The position numbers were made by a program, and so were the translations under genes. A stretch of DNA of 64,000 nt, from assembly GCF_032598905.1 (NCBI RefSeq), contig NZ_CP122458.1:9387001-9451000 (forward strand), in the 5' to 3' direction. This document shows positions 16,954 to 25,061 of the stretch, piece after piece. Each line of letters opens with the position of its first letter. Positions within the stretch are counted from its first letter, which is position 1. The notes under the pieces are model-generated. The model searched no databases and was not told where the DNA came from. It was given only the letters and a program-made list of their open reading frames with translations. This DNA is from Streptomyces sp. 11x1 (lineage in GTDB: Bacteria > Actinomycetota > Actinomycetes > Streptomycetales > Streptomycetaceae).

Positions 16954-19900
16954 CTAGGGCACCGGCACGGGCGTCAGCGCGACCGCCAGTGGATAGGCGC
17001 CGGTCGTCAGCGGCGCCCCCGCGGTGCCGGTCGCGGTGTCGACCGGCACCAGCCTGTTCCCGTCGGCCGTGGTGACGTAGGCCGTGCCGCCGTCCCAGTC
17101 CAGGCCGACGTCGAACGCGGACCTCCCGACGGTGATCCTCCTGCCGGGCGCGCCCGTCACGGTGTCGACCGGTGTGACGTGGTCCCCGGTGCTGGGGCTC
17201 ACCCACAGCGTCCGGCCGTCCGGTGACAGCCCGAGCCCGTACGCCTGACCGGAGACGAGCAGCGTCGGCTCGGTGTCGTTGCTCGCGGTGTCGATCGGAG
17301 TGACCGTCGACCCACCGGAGTTGGACACGTACACCGTCTTCCCGTCCGGCGCGGCCACGACGTTGAAGGGGCGGGGGCCGACCGGGATCGCCGCCCCGGC
17401 CCTCCCGGTGCCCAGGTCGACCGGCGAGACCGTGTTGTCGTGGATGTTCGCCACGTACAGCGTCCGTCCGTCCGGGGTGATCGCCATGTTCTCCGGTCCC
17501 GACCCGACCGTGACGGTCGCGCCCGCCCGGAGCGTGCCCGTGTCCACCGGCTGCACCGTGCCGTCGGTGTAGTTGGCGACCCACAGGGTGCCGCCGTCCG
17601 GCGTCAGCGCGAGCCCGGCGGGAACCCGCCCCACTCGCACGGTGGCGGTGACCTCGCCGCGCGCCACGTCGATGACGCTTACCGAGTTCGAGCCCTGGTT
17701 CGCGGCGTAGGCGGTCCGGCCGTCGGCGCTCACGACCACCTCACCGGGGTTCGCGCCCACGGCGATGTCCGTGCTCCTCCCGGACGAGAGGTCGATGGAA
17801 CTCACCGTGGCCCCGCTGAAGTTGGCTGTCAGTGCTCTCGATGCCCCGCCCCCGTCGGTGACCCGGACCGGGATCGCCCGGTCGAGGACGCCCGAGCCGG
17901 ACACCACGACGGAGTGCACGCCCTCGGTGACCCCGGTGAGGGTGACCTCGGCCGAGGCACCGCCCCCGGCCGGGACGGTGACGGTCCCCTCGGCGGGCGA
18001 GGCGGTCACCCCGCCCGGTACGTCGAGTTTCCAGGTCACCGTCCGTGCCTCGGCCGCGGAGGAGAAACGGAGGGCCACCGACCCGGAGGCCCCCGGTTTC
18101 AAGGAGAGCGAGCCCGGCGCGAAGGAGGCGTCGACGCCGGGGTCCGGCGCGTGCCGGAGCATCGCCTGGTACAGGAACTGGTCCATCACCCCCGGCGACA
18201 CCTGCTGCGGTATCGCGTCCAGCGCCTTGCGCTCGCTCCGCAGCCGGTTCCAGTACCTCGACACCGCGTCCGCGTCACCCCGCTCACCGGCCAGCAACAG
18301 GTCCACGGCCGTCAGTCCGGCGGTGCCGTAGGAGCCGAGCTTGTCCAGCCAGGGCGAAGTCTCCCTCAGGAAGCCGGGGTTGGCGAGACGTGCGCGCAGC
18401 TTCGCGGGCGTGGCGGCCATGTCCGTGAAGTACGACCGCAGCGCGGCCGCCGCCTCGTCGAGGCCACTGCCCTCCTCGTACGCCTTCTGGAACGCGGCGA
18501 GCAGTTCGGCCAGTGTGGGGGCCTCGGTGGCGTCGAGCTGGGAGGAGTAGCTGTTCTCGGCGAAGATCCGCAGCCATGGCGCCGCGCCCGGCCCCGCCAG
18601 GTCCCGCACGGAGGCGAGGAAGGCGGCCCGGGGGTCGTACGCCTCCGCGTTCCACAGATAGGCCGCCGACGTGAACAGCGCGAGCTTGCTCGCCTCCGCC
18701 TGCACCATCGGGTTGGCGGTGACACCGACGGACTCACCCGCCACCCCGGCCTCCCGGCCCGTGTAGGGGCCGAGCAGGAGGCGGCTGGTGACGTAGTCGT
18801 TGACCGGGTAGTTGTCCCAGACCAGGATCGGATGGCCGTAGACCGCACGGGCCTGCCGCAGCTGCGCGGCGGTGATCGTCGGCGCGATCACCCCGACACC
18901 GGTCCACTCCACGACCACGTCCGCGTCCAACCGCTCGCGCAGTGCCTTCTTGTACGGGGTGTCCGCTAGGTCCGAGTACTCGGTGGGGACCATCTCCAGC
19001 GGGTCGAGCCCGGTGCGCCCGGCGGAGAACTCCTCCCACACCCGGTTCAGCAGATGCGCCTGAGCCTCGCCGGCGGCGCCGCCCCCGCTGCCGAAGCGCT
19101 CCTCGTCCGCCGCGCAGTTCCACTTGGTGTAGCTGATGTCGTCCAGCGGGATCGCGAAGGACCGCACCCCGATGTCGTACAGCGAGGCGAACTTGCGGAC
19201 CAGGGCGGTGATGTCACCGTCCGAGGAGTAGCAGACCGACAGACCGGGCGAGAGGGCGTAGGTGAAGCGGACGTGGTTGGCGGCGGCCCGATCGACGAGT
19301 TCGCGCACCTGGGCGAGTCGGTCGGCCGGGTACTCGTCGCGCCACCGCTCCCGCAGATACGGGTCGTCCTTGGGGGAGTAGACGTACACGTTCTGCTTGG
19401 TGCGGCCGTAGAAGTCGAGTTGGCTCAGCCGTTCGGCGTGGGACCAGGGGGTGCCGTAGAAACCCTCGACGACACCGCGCAGTGCGGCCGTGGGCCAGTC
19501 CCGGACGGTCACCTCGGGCAGGTGCCGGCCGGTGAGAAGTTGGCGGAGGGTCTGGGCGGCGTAGTACGTGCCGGTGGTGTCGACGCCGGAGAGGGCGAGC
19601 AGGGTACGGCCGGAGCCGCGTCCGGAGGCCAGGACGTATCCCTCGGCGGGCAGCCCGGCCGGGGATCCGACGCCGAGCCGCCGCAGCGCGCCCGCGGTCG
19701 CCGGGTTCTCGTCGGGCCCGCCGACGTACACGGTGAGCCCTGCGGCGGGCGGACGTTGCCCGGCCGGCACGGTGACGATCCGGTCGGCTCCGGCGGCCCG
19801 CAGCGCGGTCTCGACGATCCGCCGCGCGGAGGGGTCGGTGCGGGGCCCGACCACCGCCACCACCCGGTCGGGAACGGCGAGTCGACGTCCGTCGTACTCG

Positions 19901-20088
19901 ATGTGACGGGGCGTCGGCCACACCTCGGGCACCGACGGGCGCTTCGCGGAAGACGGTGCGGACGGCGTGGACGGTGCGGACGGTGGGGCGGCGTCCGCCG
20001 GGAACGACGGGAGGCTCAGACTCAGGGCCAGCAACAGCGCCCAGAGGAGACGCCGGGGGCGTGGGAGGAAAGAGGTGATTGAAGCCAT
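16954..20088 (-). CDS. secreted GH84 beta-N-acetylglucosaminidase with C-terminal YVTN beta-propeller
   Basis: 1,044-residue secreted enzyme of the hyaluronidase/O-GlcNAcase family (GH84), which removes beta-linked GlcNAc by substrate-assisted catalysis. A signal peptide (RRLLWALLLALSLSLPSFPADA) ends near residue 33. A GH20b-like N-domain follows (VWPTPRHIEYDGRRL to about 195), then the catalytic barrel starting RGVVEGFYGTPWSH and containing the catalytic Asp pair in IPLDDISYTKW (residues 316-317), and a helical domain. A short NEW3-like segment around 660-740 leads to about 300 residues of 40-residue YVTN-type repeats (for example VVVSADGRTAYAANQGSNSVSVIDVARG), six to seven blades of a beta-propeller. 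Start ATG 20088. It ends 14 bp from the convergent SIS-domain gene. Confidence 0.9.
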   Translation of the reverse strand: MASITSFLPRPRRLLWALLLALSLSLPSFPADAAPPSAPSTPSAPSSAKRPSVPEVWPTPRHIEYDGRRLAVPDRVVAVVGPRTDPSARRIVETALRAAGADRIVTVPAGQRPPAAGLTVYVGGPDENPATAGALRRLGVGSPAGLPAEGYVLASGRGSGRTLLALSGVDTTGTYYAAQTLRQLLTGRHLPEVTVRDWPTAALRGVVEGFYGTPWSHAERLSQLDFYGRTKQNVYVYSPKDDPYLRERWRDEYPADRLAQVRELVDRAAANHVRFTYALSPGLSVCYSSDGDITALVRKFASLYDIGVRSFAIPLDDISYTKWNCAADEERFGSGGGAAGEAQAHLLNRVWEEFSAGRTGLDPLEMVPTEYSDLADTPYKKALRERLDADVVVEWTGVGVIAPTITAAQLRQARAVYGHPILVWDNYPVNDYVTSRLLLGPYTGREAGVAGESVGVTANPMVQAEASKLALFTSAAYLWNAEAYDPRAAFLASVRDLAGPGAAPWLRIFAENSYSSQLDATEAPTLAELLAAFQKAYEEGSGLDEAAAALRSYFTDMAATPAKLRARLANPGFLRETSPWLDKLGSYGTAGLTAVDLLLAGERGDADAVSRYWNRLRSERKALDAIPQQVSPGVMDQFLYQAMLRHAPDPGVDASFAPGSLSLKPGASGSVALRFSSAAEARTVTWKLDVPGGVTASPAEGTVTVPAGGGASAEVTLTGVTEGVHSVVVSGSGVLDRAIPVRVTDGGGASRALTANFSGATVSSIDLSSGRSTDIAVGANPGEVVVSADGRTAYAANQGSNSVSVIDVARGEVTATVRVGRVPAGLALTPDGGTLWVANYTDGTVQPVDTGTLRAGATVTVGSGPENMAITPDGRTLYVANIHDNTVSPVDLGTGRAGAAIPVGPRPFNVVAAPDGKTVYVSNSGGSTVTPIDTASNDTEPTLLVSGQAYGLGLSPDGRTLWVSPSTGDHVTPVDTVTGAPGRRITVGRSAFDVGLDWDGGTAYVTTADGNRLVPVDTATGTAGAPLTTGAYPLAVALTPVPVP

Positions 20089-20104
20089 CGAAAGAGGCTA
20101 GGGC

Positions 20105-20118
20105 TGCTGAATCAAGCA
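20105..20118. promoter_or_regulatory. weak operator-like palindrome before GH84 gene
   Basis: Read on the minus strand this is TGCTTGATTCAGCA, 16 bp upstream of the GH84 start. Aligned to the site at 15042 it matches 11 of 15 positions. It may be a degenerate operator of the same regulon, but it could be chance. Confidence 0.35.
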
Positions 20119-20259
20119 TTCAAGGGTGCCGCGGCGAGGAGAACGTCGACAGGGCGCGGGCGCTGGGTGTCCGGATGGAAGGCGCGAATTCTGGGCGTAC
20201 CCGTGGCCCAGCACGCCGGCTCGACCGCGCCGCCTCGGGCATGAGGGGCGAGAACCTGT

Positions 20260-20772
20260 GTGGATCCGCCGACGGACCGCAGGGCACGGCGTGGAGTGTT
20301 CCGGATGCTGGTGGTGCTGTCGGTGCGGGGCGCCACGAAGCTCGTCGTCCTCGCCGATCAGCTCCAGGTCGCCCCGTCCACCGCGATGCGCATGGTCGAC
20401 CGGCTGATCGCCGCCGGGCTCGCCGACCGGCAGACCAACCCCGACAACCGCCGCGAGACCCTGCTCCGGCTCACCGACGAGGGCCGGCGCGCCGTCGAGG
20501 AGGTCACGGCCCGACGGCGCATCGAACTCGCCACGGTCGTCGAGCGCCTCGCCCCGAGGCAACGGACGGCGCTGGTCGACGCGTTGACCGCGTTCGACGC
20601 GGCGGGCGGGGAGCCCGTGGCCCCGGCGACGGACGACGCCGAGCCGTACCCGCTCGGCCGGGTGGACTCCGGGGTGGGCGGAGGAAGCCGACGCGGCGCG
20701 CGAAACGGCCATAAGGTGCTTTCGGGGCGCCGTGTCCTCGCCCTCCCTGTCCGGTGTCGCCCCGAACCGTGA
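20260..20772 (+). CDS. MarR-family regulator, N-terminally truncated
   Basis: The winged-helix core of a MarR regulator is clear: FRMLVVLSVRGATKLVVLADQLQ, the recognition helix APSTAMRMVDRLIAAGLADRQ, and the wing NPDNRRETLLRLTDEGRRAVEEV. The usual first helix, about 30-40 residues and needed for dimer formation, is missing. The frame is closed by a TGA at 20242-20244 just upstream, and I could not find the missing part in the other frames. After about residue 125 the sequence becomes a low-complexity tail unlike the family. It may be a decayed gene or may start at GTG 20260 as a short form. It lies 12 bp before the cyclase gene. Confidence 0.55.
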   Translation: MDPPTDRRARRGVFRMLVVLSVRGATKLVVLADQLQVAPSTAMRMVDRLIAAGLADRQTNPDNRRETLLRLTDEGRRAVEEVTARRRIELATVVERLAPRQRTALVDALTAFDAAGGEPVAPATDDAEPYPLGRVDSGVGGGSRRGARNGHKVLSGRRVLALPVRCRPEP

Positions 20773-20784
20773 GGACGTGGACGT

Positions 20785-21708
20785 ATGAGCGCGCATCCCG
20801 CCGTCTCCCGTGAGGAGTTCGACGCACTCTTCGCGGCGGTCCGTACCTGGGGTCGCTGGGACCCGGCCGATCGTGGCGCGTGGAACCGGGTGACCGAGGA
20901 CCATGTGCGGCGGGCCGTGGCGGGAGTGCGGTCCGGCGTGGTCGTCCCGATGGCACTGCCCTGGAACACCCGGTCGGGTCCGGACAACCTCAAGCCCGCC
21001 CTGCACCACATGACCGACCTCGGCGACGTGGAGGGCCCGGAGCCCACGACCCACAAGGACTTCATCGCCGCCGACTACCACGGCAAGGCGGTCACCCATC
21101 TCGACGCCCTGAGCCACATCGCCTACGCGGGACTCCTCTACGACGGCAGGCCGGCCCGCGAGAACGTCGACGCCGCGGGCGCCCGCTTCGGCGCGGTGGC
21201 GGCGCTCGGCCCCCTCGTCACGAGAGGGATCCTCCTGGACCTCCCCGCCGTGCTCGGCGTCCCCTGGCTGGAGCCGGGGCACGCGGTGCGCGCCCGGGAC
21301 GTCCTTGCCGCCGAGGAGGCGCTCGGCGTGACGATCGGCGAGGGGGACGCGGTGCTGCTGCGCTCCGGGCACGTACGCCGCCGCGCGGAGCTCGGCGCCT
21401 GGGACCCCGGTGCGGCGAGCGCGGGGTTCCATGTGGACGCCGTACCCCTGCTGGCCGAACGGGGCATCGCGCTGCTCGGCGGGGACGGGGACAGCGACGT
21501 CAGGCCGTCGCCCGTGGCGGACGTGCACTCGCCGGTGCACGCCCTGGCGGTGGCCGCGATGGGGGTGCCGCTGCTGGACAACCTTGACCTGGAGGCGCTC
21601 GCCGCCGCGACCGCCGAGGCGGGACGGTACGAGTTCCTGCTCGTCGTGGCCCCGCTGAACGTCCCGGGCGGCACGGGTTCCCCGGTCAACCCGGTCGCCG
21701 TCCTGTGA
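20785..21708 (+). CDS. cyclase-family metal-dependent hydrolase (kynurenine formamidase-like)
   Basis: 307-residue member of the cyclase/kynurenine-formamidase superfamily, which hydrolyses amide, ester or lactone bonds with a divalent metal. The metal-site motif is seen as DYHGKAVTHLDALSHIAY (family form HxGTHxDxPxH) near residue 95, with further family features RGILLDLPAVLG and VLLRSGHVRRR. The more distant subgroup it resembles lacks the strict Gly-Thr in the motif and often has unknown substrates. It directly follows the MarR fragment and may once have been its target. The family is sure; the substrate is unknown. Confidence 0.85.
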   Translation: MSAHPAVSREEFDALFAAVRTWGRWDPADRGAWNRVTEDHVRRAVAGVRSGVVVPMALPWNTRSGPDNLKPALHHMTDLGDVEGPEPTTHKDFIAADYHGKAVTHLDALSHIAYAGLLYDGRPARENVDAAGARFGAVAALGPLVTRGILLDLPAVLGVPWLEPGHAVRARDVLAAEEALGVTIGEGDAVLLRSGHVRRRAELGAWDPGAASAGFHVDAVPLLAERGIALLGGDGDSDVRPSPVADVHSPVHALAVAAMGVPLLDNLDLEALAAATAEAGRYEFLLVVAPLNVPGGTGSPVNPVAVL

Positions 21709-21781
21709 CGCCGGCCCGGTCACCGAGCGTGACGAGGTCGGTGAGCCGTGACTCGTGTTGCTGATGCCCGTATCCTCGTCA

Positions 21782-24700
21782 ATGCCAGATATTTCCGATA
21801 AGCGGATTGTCCAGGGCGCGAGTGAGGCCAGCGTGGTGCGGTCCGACGGCGAGCCGATACCCACAGGGCGTGCGACAGACGGCACGGGCCCCACCCTTTT
21901 CCGTGAGCGGTTTCTGCAGGGGGAGCCGCTGGAGTCGGGTGTGCGCGCCACGATCCTCGACTCCTGGCGGCGCTGCCGGTCCCTGGGGCTCTCCCCGGAA
22001 CGCTCCGACCTCCCCTTCCGCGACGACTTCGACCGCGAGGACCCGGTCGCCCGTGCCGCCGCACCGGTCCTCGACCGGCTGGAGTCCACGTTCGCCGGCA
22101 GCGCCATGAACATCTCCGTCGCCGACGCGGACGGCACGGTGCTGCTACGCCGCTTCGGCGAGGCGTCGCTGGCCCGAGGGCTCCCGGACATCCAGACCGT
22201 GCCGGGGTTCGTGTTCGCCGAGCGGTTCGCCGGCACCAACGGCATCGGGCTGGCCCTCGCGGAACGGCGGCTCATCCGGGTCTACGGCGCCGAGCACTTC
22301 GCCGATCGCTCCCAGGGCAGCGCCTGCCGCGCGCTTCCCGTGCGCGACCCGCTCAGCGGCCGGATCGAGGGCGTCCTGTGCTTCGGATATCCGCGCGACT
22401 TCGAGAACCCGGCGCTCACCACCGTGATCCGCAAGGCGGCCGCCGCCATCGAGCGGCGGCTCCTCGGGCAGAGCTCCGCACGTGAACGCTCCCTGCTGCG
22501 GGCGTATCTGGACGCGGGGGTCGAGGCCGACGCGGGCCCGCACCGCGTCGTCGGTGTCGACGAACTGGCCCTCGGGCTGCGCCCCGTCGACCGGGCGGCC
22601 CTCCTGAAGAAGGCCGCCGAGCTGATCTCGCGCGCCCAGCGGGCGGCCGTCGAGGTCTCCCTCACGGACGGCCGCCGTGTCACGCTCGTCAGCCGCCCGA
22701 TGACCAGCGCCTCCGGGGTGGAGGGCATCGCCGTCGAGGCAGTCCTGCACGTCTCCTCCCCGTCGGAGGCCCTCACCGCCCCACGCGGGGTCGAGCCGGT
22801 GCCGAGCCTCACCACCGGACCCGCGAGCCCCCTCACTCCGCTCGCGCCCGTCGACCCCTCGATCGTCCTCCGCGTCCGCGACGCCCCGCTCGCCGCGGCC
22901 TCCGGCGCACTCACCGTCGTCATGGGCCCCGGTCAGCTGCGCGAGGTCCCACCCCCCGCCGGCGCCGCCACGACGGGCATCGACGGCGGCACACCCGAGG
23001 GCCGCACCCCCGACACCCCCGCAGAAGCCCTCGCCCCCGGCACCCCGCTCACCGCGGAGGGCCCTCGTCCTGCCGCCGACGGCCTGCCGCACACCCCCGC
23101 GGCCCCGCACACCTCCGTCCCCTCGCCTTCCATCGACGGCCTGCCGGGCGACCGTTCCGGTCCCCCGGCGCCGGAGCGCGGTCTGCTGATGCTGGGGGAG
23201 CCCCACGTCGGTGGCTACGCCCTGGCCGCGCGCCGTCGGCTGGAACTGCTGTCCGAGGCCAGCGCCCGGATCGGCACCACGCTGGACGTGCGCCGCACCG
23301 CCCAGGAACTCGCCGAGACGGCGGTCCCGCGCGTCGCCGACTTCGTCACCATCGACCTGGCCGAGCCCGTGCTGCGGGGCGAGGAGGCCGCCGACCCACG
23401 CAGTGATCTGCGGCGGACGGTGGTCCACGGCATCCGCGACGACCTCCCCTTCAGCCCGGTCGGCAAACAGGTCGACTACGGCCCGACCGTCCCGCAACTG
23501 CGCTGTCTGAACAGCGGCGAGGCCGTCCTGGAACCGGACCTGAGGACGGCGGCGGGCTGGCTCGCGCAGGACCCCGAGCACACCGAGCGGCTGCTGGCCC
23601 ACGTCCACTCCCTCATCGCGGTGCCCCTGGTCGCCCGGGGTGTCGTCCTCGGCGTCGCCGCCTTCTACCGTGCCCAGGACCCCGCCCCCTTCGGCGACGA
23701 CGACCGCTCACTGGCCCAGGAACTCGCCACCCGGGCCGCCCTGTCCATCGACAACGCCCGGCGCTACACCCGCGAACGCACCATGGTCCTGGCCCTGCAG
23801 CGCAGCCTGCTCCCGCAGGGACTGCCCGACCGGGACTCCGTGGAGGTCGCCCACCGGTATCTGCCCGCCGAGTCCGACGTCGGCGGCGACTGGTACGACG
23901 TCATCCCGCTCTCCGGGACCAGGATCGGCCTCTTCGTCGGCGACGTCGTCGGCCACGGCATGCTGTCCGCCGCCATGATGGGCCGCGTCCGCACCGCCGC
24001 CCGCAGCTTCGCCGAACTCGACTTCCCGCCCGACGAGGTCCTCACCCACCTGGACAACCTCGTGGGACGACTGGACCGGGAGGACCCCGTCTCCGACGGC
24101 GGCGGCATCATCGGCGCGACCTGCCTGTACGCCGTCTACGACCCGACCTCGCAGCAGTGCACCCTGGCCCGCGCCGGCCACCCGCCGCCCGCCCTGGTGG
24201 GTCCCGACGGCACCGTGACGTTCCCCGAGCTGCCTGCCGGGCCCCCGCTCGGCCTCGGAGGTCTGCCCTTCGAAGCCGTCGACGTCCATCTGCCCGAGGG
24301 CAGCACCCTCGTCCTCTACACCGACGGCCTCATCGAGGACCGCGAACGCGACGTCGACGTGGTCCTGGACCAGCTGCGCGCGGCCCTCGCCCACCCCGAG
24401 CGCACCCCGGAGGAGACCTGCCGGGTGGTTCTGGACACCGTCGCGCCCCCCCACCCCGGCGACGACATCGCCCTGCTCGTCGCCCGCACCCACGCCTTCG
24501 ACCCGCGCCGCGTCGCCACCTGGGAGCTGCCCGCCGACCCGGCCCGCGTCAGCGAGGTCCGCGCCGCGGCCCTGCGGCAACTGGCCGACTGGGGCCTGGA
24601 CGACGCCGCGTTCGCCGCCGAACTGGTGCTCAGCGAGCTGATCACCAACGCGATCCGGCACGGTGCCGGGCCCATCCGCGTACGGCTGCTCCGGGACCGC

Positions 24701-24880
24701 GCCCTGATCTGCGAGGTCGCCGACACCAGCAGCACCGCCCCGCACCTGCGCCGGGCGGCCACCACCGACGAGGGCGGACGCGGGCTGTTCCTGGTCGCCC
24801 AGCTCTCGCAGAGCTGGGGCACGCGCTACACGGCGGAGGGCAAGGTCATCTGGGCCGAATGCGGGCTCGACAGCGCCTGA
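21782..24880 (+). CDS. multi-domain signalling protein: sensor, GAF, SpoIIE phosphatase and HATPase domains
   Basis: About 1,032 residues that combine phosphatase and anti-sigma-type kinase activities. The N-terminal 300 residues resemble the GAF sensor region of acetoin-type activators (LDSWRRCRSLGLSPER, FAERFAGTNGIGLALAERR, AEHFADRSQGSACRALPVRDP) but no sigma-54 AAA+ domain follows. A Pro/Ala-rich linker (about 325-480) leads to a second GAF (RRLELLSEASARIGTTLDVRRTAQELAE), a SpoIIE-type PP2C domain (DVGGDWYDVIPLSGTRIGLFVGDVVGHGMLSA, STLVLYTDGLIEDRERDVD) and a C-terminal HATPase (LVLSELITNAIRHGAGPIRVRLL, TDEGGRGLFLVAQLS). Likely controls an anti-anti-sigma switch. ATG 21782 is preferred; ATG 21755 and 21764 are alternatives with no better ribosome site. 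Confidence 0.88.
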   Translation: MPDISDKRIVQGASEASVVRSDGEPIPTGRATDGTGPTLFRERFLQGEPLESGVRATILDSWRRCRSLGLSPERSDLPFRDDFDREDPVARAAAPVLDRLESTFAGSAMNISVADADGTVLLRRFGEASLARGLPDIQTVPGFVFAERFAGTNGIGLALAERRLIRVYGAEHFADRSQGSACRALPVRDPLSGRIEGVLCFGYPRDFENPALTTVIRKAAAAIERRLLGQSSARERSLLRAYLDAGVEADAGPHRVVGVDELALGLRPVDRAALLKKAAELISRAQRAAVEVSLTDGRRVTLVSRPMTSASGVEGIAVEAVLHVSSPSEALTAPRGVEPVPSLTTGPASPLTPLAPVDPSIVLRVRDAPLAAASGALTVVMGPGQLREVPPPAGAATTGIDGGTPEGRTPDTPAEALAPGTPLTAEGPRPAADGLPHTPAAPHTSVPSPSIDGLPGDRSGPPAPERGLLMLGEPHVGGYALAARRRLELLSEASARIGTTLDVRRTAQELAETAVPRVADFVTIDLAEPVLRGEEAADPRSDLRRTVVHGIRDDLPFSPVGKQVDYGPTVPQLRCLNSGEAVLEPDLRTAAGWLAQDPEHTERLLAHVHSLIAVPLVARGVVLGVAAFYRAQDPAPFGDDDRSLAQELATRAALSIDNARRYTRERTMVLALQRSLLPQGLPDRDSVEVAHRYLPAESDVGGDWYDVIPLSGTRIGLFVGDVVGHGMLSAAMMGRVRTAARSFAELDFPPDEVLTHLDNLVGRLDREDPVSDGGGIIGATCLYAVYDPTSQQCTLARAGHPPPALVGPDGTVTFPELPAGPPLGLGGLPFEAVDVHLPEGSTLVLYTDGLIEDRERDVDVVLDQLRAALAHPERTPEETCRVVLDTVAPPHPGDDIALLVARTHAFDPRRVATWELPADPARVSEVRAAALRQLADWGLDDAAFAAELVLSELITNAIRHGAGPIRVRLLRDRALICEVADTSSTAPHLRRAATTDEGGRGLFLVAQLSQSWGTRYTAEGKVIWAECGLDSA

Positions 24881-25061
24881 GGCGAGGGGCCCGGCATCCA
24901 CGACCAGTCGGGGCGGCCCGACCTCCTCCCCGTCGGGGTCGGCGACGGCACCAGATGTCTCTAATGGTGTGAAAGGCGTGAATAAAGCGAAATAGGCAGT
25001 TAGCATCGCTCGCGCAAGTCGAAGTCGGAAGAACTCGCCAGGCCGACCCCCGGAGCTGTCC

